DNA of 64,000 bases from Tumebacillus amylolyticus (lineage in GTDB: Bacteria > Bacillota > Bacilli > Tumebacillales > Tumebacillaceae): positions 372,001 to 436,000 of the forward strand of contig NZ_JAEQNB010000005.1 of NCBI RefSeq assembly GCF_016722965.1, written 5' to 3'. Position 1 is the first letter of the stretch, and each line of letters opens with the position of its first letter. A program made the position numbers and the translations under genes. Of the stretch, positions 58,877-64,000 are shown piece after piece. The notes beneath the pieces were generated by a model. The model saw only the letters and a list, made by a program, of their open reading frames with translations. It was not told where the DNA came from and made no database searches.

Positions 58877-60120
58877 TTCCCTACTCCTCCTTGGACGATT
58901 GATTTTTGACTGCGGCGTCGCGTCAGGCGACCTCGCACATACAGCCACACCACGACCCCGTATTGGATGCCGTTGAAGACGATGAACAGCACCGAATCCA
59001 ACATCTTGTCGGTGGAGCCGTGCAACAAGTTCATGAAGACGGTGGACAAAAACTTATACGCGATGGGGAACATGACAAACACCAACACGTACAGGAAAAA
59101 CGCATACCCCACGCTGTACACCGGCCCGTACCACCGCGCCACTTTGGCGTCCGTCTCCGCCCATCGCGACGGGTCGTGCAATTTGTGGTCGGCGCGAATC
59201 AGGCGGTACCAGACGTTCGCGATCTTCTGCCGGGCCGTCTCTTGCAAGTTGACGCAGCCGAGGATCGTGACGATGACGTAGTAGATGTCCGTTTGCAAAT
59301 GGAAGTAGAACTGCCAGAGAAACCGCAGGATTGTAGTGAATGAGAGCGCTAAGCAAAACCGTGCGAAGAGATTGAGCTCGCCTGTGAGGATTTGCGTAAT
59401 CCCCGCGAGCAGGACCAGCGCCGAGAAAAACAGCACGTCCCCAAACATCCCCGACAAAAACGGTAGATACCGCACTTTGCGCGGCAGGCCGGCGATTCCC
59501 GGCATCGACGTTTGGAACACCAGCATGTACATCCGACGTCCGACGCTCAGTTTAGACGGCAGCCCCAGTCGTCGACCGGCGAGCAAGTGCATGCTCTCAT
59601 GAACCAAAATGCCGAGCATCTGCCCGATAAACAGCCCGAGGATAATCGCGGTTGTATAGTCGGTGAAAAAGACGTGCTTTCGCGCAGGTCGTAACTCCGG
59701 GTACTTCCATAGAAACGCAACGCCCGCCCCGATCAACACCGCGTAGAGAATCCAAGCGACTGGAGTGAACGCCCACTTTCCGAGCGTTTGGCCTCGAAGC
59801 GTTGGGCTGTCCGAGCGGGAGGTTGCGAGATCATTCGTATGTAGGTCTCCGCCTTCGGGTTCCTCGATGACAAACGTGAGATCGCGCAAGATCTCCAAGA
59901 AATCCCCCATGTCGAGCTCTTCGTGATAGGTCTCTTGGTACCAGCGGGCCGCTTCGCCTACGGTGAGACCTGCTTGCAATTGCTTGATCAACTCCGCGCC
60001 GTCCTCCGGGAACACGGCAAATGTATCCGTTCCAAACCTCCCGATGGACACCCCTTCCGAGTCGGGGAGGAAGGTCAGCGGGTGCAGGTGTATTTTTCGT
60101 TGGTCTTGTTGATCGTCCAT
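58873..60120 (-). CDS. Membrane M50-type metalloprotease with PqqD-like recognition domain
   Basis: 415 aa. Residues about 10-90 have the PqqD/RRE pattern: GVSIGRFGTDTFAVFPEDGAEL, IKQLQAGLTVGEAARWYQETY, DMGDFLEILRDLTFV. From about 115 there are 6-8 membrane helices with LGILVHESMHLLAGRRLGL, an HExxH zinc site inside a membrane segment, as in M50 proteases. Such a fusion would bind a leader peptide and cut near or in the membrane. Three precursor genes lie immediately upstream on the same strand, and the ribosome site is GAGGTGA. Confidence 0.85.
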   Translation of the reverse strand: MDDQQDQRKIHLHPLTFLPDSEGVSIGRFGTDTFAVFPEDGAELIKQLQAGLTVGEAARWYQETYHEELDMGDFLEILRDLTFVIEEPEGGDLHTNDLATSRSDSPTLRGQTLGKWAFTPVAWILYAVLIGAGVAFLWKYPELRPARKHVFFTDYTTAIILGLFIGQMLGILVHESMHLLAGRRLGLPSKLSVGRRMYMLVFQTSMPGIAGLPRKVRYLPFLSGMFGDVLFFSALVLLAGITQILTGELNLFARFCLALSFTTILRFLWQFYFHLQTDIYYVIVTILGCVNLQETARQKIANVWYRLIRADHKLHDPSRWAETDAKVARWYGPVYSVGYAFFLYVLVFVMFPIAYKFLSTVFMNLLHGSTDKMLDSVLFIVFNGIQYGVVVWLYVRGRLTRRRSQKSIVQGGVGK

Positions 60121-60152
60121 GTGAGATTCACCTCAATTCCTTGATGGATAAG

Positions 60153-60189
60153 AAAAAAAGCGGGGACATCGCTGTGCCCCGCTTTTTTT
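60153..60189 (-). terminator. Terminator after precursor peptide 2
   Basis: Perfect 13-bp stem AAAAAAAGCGGGG/CCCCGCTTTTTTT. Read-through would be needed to reach the protease gene from this promoter. Confidence 0.9.
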
Positions 60190-60198
60190 CCGAAGAGA

Positions 60199-60294
60199 TT
60201 AGTAACCTACAACGATAACACACGGTTCGCCGTACAGGGACGCCGCGGTGGTGAGTTTTACAGCCTCGGTTTTCTTAACCATCATTTTTTTCAT
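60199..60294 (-). CDS. Putative RiPP precursor 2 (31 aa)
   Basis: MKKMMVKKTEAVKLTTAAS followed by LYGEPCVIVVGY. Same N-terminal half as precursors 1 and 4; unique tail EPCVIVVGY with one Cys. GGGAGG lies 8 nt before the ATG. It has its own upstream region (60295-60430, AT-rich) and terminator. Confidence 0.82.
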   Translation of the reverse strand: MKKMMVKKTEAVKLTTAASLYGEPCVIVVGY

Positions 60295-60427
60295 GATTAA
60301 TTCCTCCCTTTGGATGTTGGATTATGTAGTTGGAAACTTGTGCTCCCCTCTACGCCTTAAATTTATAACATCTACAATACAAAGTCAATTATTAATTTTC
60401 AACAATTTTCGACTAATTAAAACAATA

Positions 60428-60460
60428 AAAATAGCGAGGCCGTTGTTGGCCTCGCTTTTT
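60428..60460 (-). terminator. Terminator after precursor peptide 3
   Basis: Stem AGCGAGGCC/GGCCTCGCT with a 6-nt loop; T-rich beyond on the minus strand. Confidence 0.85.
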
Positions 60461-60466
60461 GTTCCC

Positions 60467-60565
60467 TTACGCCATGAACGTGTACGGCAAGCAGTCTTCC
60501 GGAATATACAGGGGTGATACGGCGAGCTTGACTGCACCGAGTTTCTTGATCGCCAACGTCTTCAT
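60467..60565 (-). CDS. Putative RiPP precursor 3 (32 aa, divergent)
   Basis: MKTLAIKKLGAVKLAVSP followed by LYIPEDCLPYTFMA. It keeps the IKK..AVKL and P/S-LY positions of the family but lacks KTE and the SLYG Gly. One Cys, as in the other three. GGAGGTG lies before the ATG. It starts 34 nt after the stop of precursor 4 with no terminator between, so both come from one transcript. Confidence 0.76.
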   Translation of the reverse strand: MKTLAIKKLGAVKLAVSPLYIPEDCLPYTFMA

Positions 60566-60599
60566 GCTGACACCTCCGTTCAGGGTGAGTTTTGTTCCC

Positions 60600-60704
60600 T
60601 TACCACGTGTTGTACAGGTCGCAACCGGTACCAGGTCCGTACAAGGAAGCTGCGCTGCTGGTGAGTTTTACTACCTCGGTTTTCTTGATGGTGATTTTTT
60701 TCAT
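60600..60704 (-). CDS. Putative RiPP precursor 4 (34 aa)
   Basis: MKKITIKKTEVVKLTSSAAS followed by LYGPGTGCDLYNTW. Leader as in precursors 1 and 2; unique tail PGTGCDLYNTW with one Cys and aromatic residues. AAAGGAGG lies 8 nt before the ATG. It is the first gene of the cluster at this end; an AT-rich region with a TATGATAAT-like box is upstream (about 60770-60790). Confidence 0.82.
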   Translation of the reverse strand: MKKITIKKTEVVKLTSSAASLYGPGTGCDLYNTW

Positions 60705-60860
60705 GGGGATTCCTCCTTTCGGGTTCAGGTTGAATGATGTTGTTTGGGTACTCCATGCACATCACAATTCGAATTATCATATTAAAAATAAAATTCAGTT
60801 ATTACACTTCACAGCAATCAAATTCGTTATGAAACCCTAAATATCCTGTACTAAAAAAAT

Positions 60861-60886
60861 AGGGCATCTGCATATGCAAATGCCCT
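60861..60886 (-). terminator. Terminator after ribonucleotide reductase
   Basis: Stem AGGGCAT.TGCA/TGCA.ATGCCCT with a short loop, A and T runs. The remaining gap to the first precursor (60705-60860) is AT-rich promoter-like DNA. Confidence 0.8.
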
Positions 60887-60922
60887 ACATCATTTTCTAC
60901 CTAGCTTCTTCCTACTCTTCCC

Positions 60923-63900
60923 TTAACACTTACTAAACCCACAAGCCTCGCACTCATTGCATCCACCCTGTCTCACCAAGCTGTGCTGGTGGCAGTTCGG
61001 GCAGAAGTCTTTGCCGGTATTGTAGTCGCGCAGGGACTTGTGTTCGTCGGCGCAGGCGACTTCTTTGTCTTTCAAGAAGTCGAGGTGGCGCAGCGGGAAC
61101 GTTTCGCTGTGTTCGATGAGCGATTTGGCGATTGCGTCCGGGACGGACGTGATGCGGCGTTCACCGAAGCCTACAGATCCCGAGCCGCCGATGCCGGAGA
61201 AGTTTTTCACGAGGAGCGCTTCTTTGTCCGGGTTGGAGGAATCGGAGAGGTAGAGCGAGATCGCACGGCCGAGGGCGACGTTTGATGCGTAGACGTCGGA
61301 GCCGGCCTTGCCGATGTTGACGAAGACTTCGCGGGCCAAGCCGTCCTCCGGGTCGTCGTTGATCGTGATGTACGCCGAACCCAGCGGGGTGTCTTTTTTA
61401 TAGGTCGCACCGTAGAGTACGTCCGGGCGCGGCTTTTTGTAATTCGGTTTGCTGTTGATCACCGGAAGCGGTTCAGCGACTGCGGCCACTTGAGCCTCCG
61501 CAGATGCTGTGACTTCCTCCTGCTTGTCTTCTTCCTTCAACGAAAGCACTTGCTCCGAACGAGAACCGTCGCGGTAGATGGTGACGCCCTTGCAACCCAG
61601 CTCATACGCCAAATCGTACAGGCGCTTGGTGTCTTCCACGGTATACGAGTTCGGCGCGTTGCAGGTCTTCGAAATCGAAGAGTCGATCCACTTTTGCAGA
61701 GAAGCTTGCACCATAACGTGCTCCTCCGGCGTGAGGTCCATCGCGGTCACGAAGTACTCCGGCAATTCCGTTACTCCCGGATGTGCTTCATAGAAGTCGT
61801 TGACGATCTTCGCGTTCTCTTCAAACAGACCCAGACGAGAATTGCGGTAGTAACTCCACGCATAGTACGGCTCACAGCCTGTCGAGCAACCCACCATCGT
61901 GCCGGTCGTCCCCGTCGGAGCGATCGTCATCGTGGTGACGTTGCGCACGCCATGCTCGCGAATCGCGGCGACGACATGCGGTTTTTCCTGTGCCATGACC
62001 TGCATGTACCCCGATTGCAGGTACTTATCGGCGTCAAACATCGGGAACGGGCCGTTCTCCTTCGCCAGTTCCACCGATTCGAGGTAGCACCACTCGGCGA
62101 TCATGCCCAGCAAGACATCGTTCAACGAAGTCGCAGCTTCCGAACCGTAGCGGATGCCGCAGAACAGCATCAGGTCATGCAGACCCATGATTCCCAGACC
62201 CACGCGACGCTCGGCGAGTTGGTTTTTGCGGTTCTCTTCAAACGGGTAGTACGTCGCGTCGATGACCGCGTCTTGGAAACGCAGCCCGGTGCGGACGGCA
62301 GTTTCGAGTTCTTCCCATTTAATATGATGCAAGAGGAACTCCGCGCTGGATTCGGCGAAGTGTTTGCCAAGCTCTGCACGAATTTGCTTTTCAAGTGCGG
62401 CGTTTGCAAATGTCGCTTTTTCCTTCGTCCCGACGAAACCGACTGCGAAACGGCTGAGAACGACCGCGCCGAGGTTGCAGATGCCGTACGCAGGCAGACC
62501 TTGCTCGCCGCACGGATTCGTCGCGATGATCGGGTTGAAATAGTTCGAGTTCGACATGTGGTTGTAACGACCGAGGAAGACAACGCCCGGCTCAGCCGAT
62601 TGCCAAGCGGATTGCATCATCTCATCCCAGAGCGATTCTGCGTCGAACTGCTCGGTGGCTTCGAAGTCCTCCGCGGACTCCAGCACCGGATAGCCGATCG
62701 ACCACTTCTCGCCTGCTGCTCGTGCCGCCATGAATTCTTCGGAGACCCCAACTGACAGGTTCGCGCCGGTGATGACGCCGTCTGCTTGTTTGCACGTAAT
62801 AAACTTGCGAATGTCCGCATGCTTGTCGTTCAAGATCAGCATCAACGCCCCGCGACGGGAACCGCCTTGCAACGTGAGCTGACAGCCCACGCTCATGATC
62901 TCCCCGACACCGACCGGACCAAATCCGTTTGCGAACACATAGTTGCCTTTGTCATAGAGATTGCCCCACGAATACGCCCCCGAGCTGCGGCCGTTCACAC
63001 CGCGCACATAGCTGTAACGCGGACGCAGAGAGGACAAGACCACCGAAACGCGCTTGCCTTTGAGCAACGCTTCCCACATGTCGGCCAGCGTCTCAGCAAT
63101 TGTGCCACGGGAGTCGCCCGGCACGAGCGTCAACCCGATCACATCTTGCACGACCATGACACCGCTCTCGACGATTTGCTCATACAGGTCGGCCGCTTTC
63201 ACCGTTTCGCCTTGGACAACCGCACGACCGCTTTCCAGCCAGTCCGAGAGATTGCCGTTCCACAGTTCGTCATAGCCTTCCACAGACGTATCCGGGAATT
63301 GGAACGTCCATTCGCCTTCCTCTTCGACGGCACGCAAAAACTCACGGGTCACGCGAATCACTTTGGTCGTGTGCTTGTAGCTTTCTTCCTTCAAAAAGTC
63401 GACGACATCGCCGTGCCACACGTCCAGCACCAATTGCACGTCGGAACGCTTGAGTTCTTTGACAGGAGTCAGGCTTCCTTGCGGCGGGACTTGCGAGAGG
63501 TTCATGCCGACGCCGCCCGAGCGCGCTTGAATCTCCAACGTTTGTCCAAACGAAAACGCATAGTCGCGCGGCGACGGGCCGACGTTCGGGATGACGAAGC
63601 AGTTGTAGGAAGTCGTCTGAATCCCCGTGCCCATCGAAGCGTTGATGCGACCGCCCGGCACGTACTTCCAACCGGCTTGAAGTTGATAAAAACGCTCTTC
63701 CCACATCTGCGGGTCGTTCGTCGCTTCTGCCGCCCCGCGGGCAATCCGGGCCCACATCTCACGCGGCGAAGTTTCCTTGAGCACGTCAATCTGATCATAA
63801 GGGAGTTCCAGACGATACCCGTCTCGCAATTCCACTTGCACCTGCCGGGTCGCGTCATGAAGCGCGATGACACGCGCCAGTTCGTGGTAGGCGCGCTTTT

Positions 63901-64000
63901 TATCAACCACGGCTACCACGACGCTGCCGACGCCGAGGGTTTCTTTCTTGGTGTCTTTGAGCAGGTAGCGGTCCGATACGATCCGCTCACCGGTCGGTGC
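60923..64000 (-). CDS. nrdJ: Adenosylcobalamin-dependent (class II) ribonucleotide reductase, partial
   Basis: Makes deoxyribonucleotides using B12. The frame is open to the window end, so at least 1025 codons are present and the start lies outside. Motifs: YNCFVIPNVGP, ARSGGVGMNLSQVPP, ATNPCGEQGLPAYGICNLGAV (active-site Cys and Glu), TIAPTGTTGTMVGCSTGCEP (phosphate site) and a C-terminal zinc-ribbon-like CPNC ... GGCNECEACGFSKC holding the redox cysteines. It shows that the cell makes or imports cobalamin, which the B12-type radical SAM proteins next door would also need. Confidence 0.96.
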   Translation of the reverse strand, partial: APTGERIVSDRYLLKDTKKETLGVGSVVVAVVDKKRAYHELARVIALHDATRQVQVELRDGYRLELPYDQIDVLKETSPREMWARIARGAAEATNDPQMWEERFYQLQAGWKYVPGGRINASMGTGIQTTSYNCFVIPNVGPSPRDYAFSFGQTLEIQARSGGVGMNLSQVPPQGSLTPVKELKRSDVQLVLDVWHGDVVDFLKEESYKHTTKVIRVTREFLRAVEEEGEWTFQFPDTSVEGYDELWNGNLSDWLESGRAVVQGETVKAADLYEQIVESGVMVVQDVIGLTLVPGDSRGTIAETLADMWEALLKGKRVSVVLSSLRPRYSYVRGVNGRSSGAYSWGNLYDKGNYVFANGFGPVGVGEIMSVGCQLTLQGGSRRGALMLILNDKHADIRKFITCKQADGVITGANLSVGVSEEFMAARAAGEKWSIGYPVLESAEDFEATEQFDAESLWDEMMQSAWQSAEPGVVFLGRYNHMSNSNYFNPIIATNPCGEQGLPAYGICNLGAVVLSRFAVGFVGTKEKATFANAALEKQIRAELGKHFAESSAEFLLHHIKWEELETAVRTGLRFQDAVIDATYYPFEENRKNQLAERRVGLGIMGLHDLMLFCGIRYGSEAATSLNDVLLGMIAEWCYLESVELAKENGPFPMFDADKYLQSGYMQVMAQEKPHVVAAIREHGVRNVTTMTIAPTGTTGTMVGCSTGCEPYYAWSYYRNSRLGLFEENAKIVNDFYEAHPGVTELPEYFVTAMDLTPEEHVMVQASLQKWIDSSISKTCNAPNSYTVEDTKRLYDLAYELGCKGVTIYRDGSRSEQVLSLKEEDKQEEVTASAEAQVAAVAEPLPVINSKPNYKKPRPDVLYGATYKKDTPLGSAYITINDDPEDGLAREVFVNIGKAGSDVYASNVALGRAISLYLSDSSNPDKEALLVKNFSGIGGSGSVGFGERRITSVPDAIAKSLIEHSETFPLRHLDFLKDKEVACADEHKSLRDYNTGKDFCPNCHQHSLVRQGGCNECEACGFSKC

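Overview
This window looks like the chromosome of an endospore-forming, moderately GC-rich member of the Bacillales. A Tumebacillus/Alicyclobacillaceae-type organism is my inference, not proven. The evidence is the Bacillus-like order rpsT | gpr ... spoIIP-yqxA-lepA-(TPR)-hemW ... hrcA, a small acid-soluble spore protein, the germination protease GPR, SpoIIP, AGGAGG-type ribosome binding sites throughout and a B12-dependent ribonucleotide reductase. Most genes lie on the minus strand.

Layout. 1-2.25 kb: the N-terminal 352 codons of an archaeal-type (group II/III) chaperonin, directly downstream of hrcA, which has a perfect CIRCE operator. 2.3-4.1 kb: a Cas4/RecB-like nuclease and an unknown membrane-anchored protein. 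4.1-16.2 kb: a formate/molybdopterin block with two tandem [formate dehydrogenase alpha + DUF1641] modules separated by a formate channel gene, an HMA-like protein, a mini zinc ribbon, a DUF2294 protein, fdhD, moeA and moaA. The upstream formate dehydrogenase and moaA share a conserved attenuator-like leader RNA that I cannot assign to a named family. 16.2-29 kb: conserved housekeeping and sporulation genes (hemW, lepA, yqxA, spoIIP, gpr, rpsT, a SASP, holA), interrupted by an SGNH hydrolase and a truncated adenylate-forming protein.

29-35.7 kb: a thiazole/oxazole-modified microcin (TOMM) cluster of the heterocycloanthracin/sonorensin type. It has a SagB dehydrogenase, a YcaO protein, an E1-like maturation protein and a 193-residue precursor whose core is 16 Cys-(Gly)6-15 blocks, plus a Cys-free Gly-rich companion. 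35.8-47.4 kb: mixed accessory genes, namely NDH-2, UvsE, a CDF transporter, a cell-wall hydrolase with an SLH domain, an MBL hydrolase, an AT-rich HsdR-N/ParB-like pair, an exported carbonic anhydrase, a zinc-finger/HTH/DUF2087/GIY-YIG fusion, and an NlpC/P60 hydrolase behind a c-di-AMP (ydaO/yuaA) riboswitch.

47.4-60.9 kb: the strongest candidate for an undescribed system, a putative radical-SAM RiPP cluster. Four tiny genes (31-34 codons) encode peptides with a near-identical N-terminal half (KKTE.VKL ... SLYG) and variable C-termini, each with exactly one Cys. Around them lie two radical SAM proteins with B12-binding-like N-terminal domains, one HemN-like radical SAM protein, a substrate-binding-protein homologue with no signal peptide, a 50-residue peptide translationally coupled to it, an MFS exporter, a degenerate STAND-like TPR protein, and a membrane M50-type protease (HESMH) carrying an N-terminal PqqD-like recognition domain. 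60.9-64 kb: a 5'-truncated class II ribonucleotide reductase.

I found no tRNA, rRNA, CRISPR array or intact insertion sequence.
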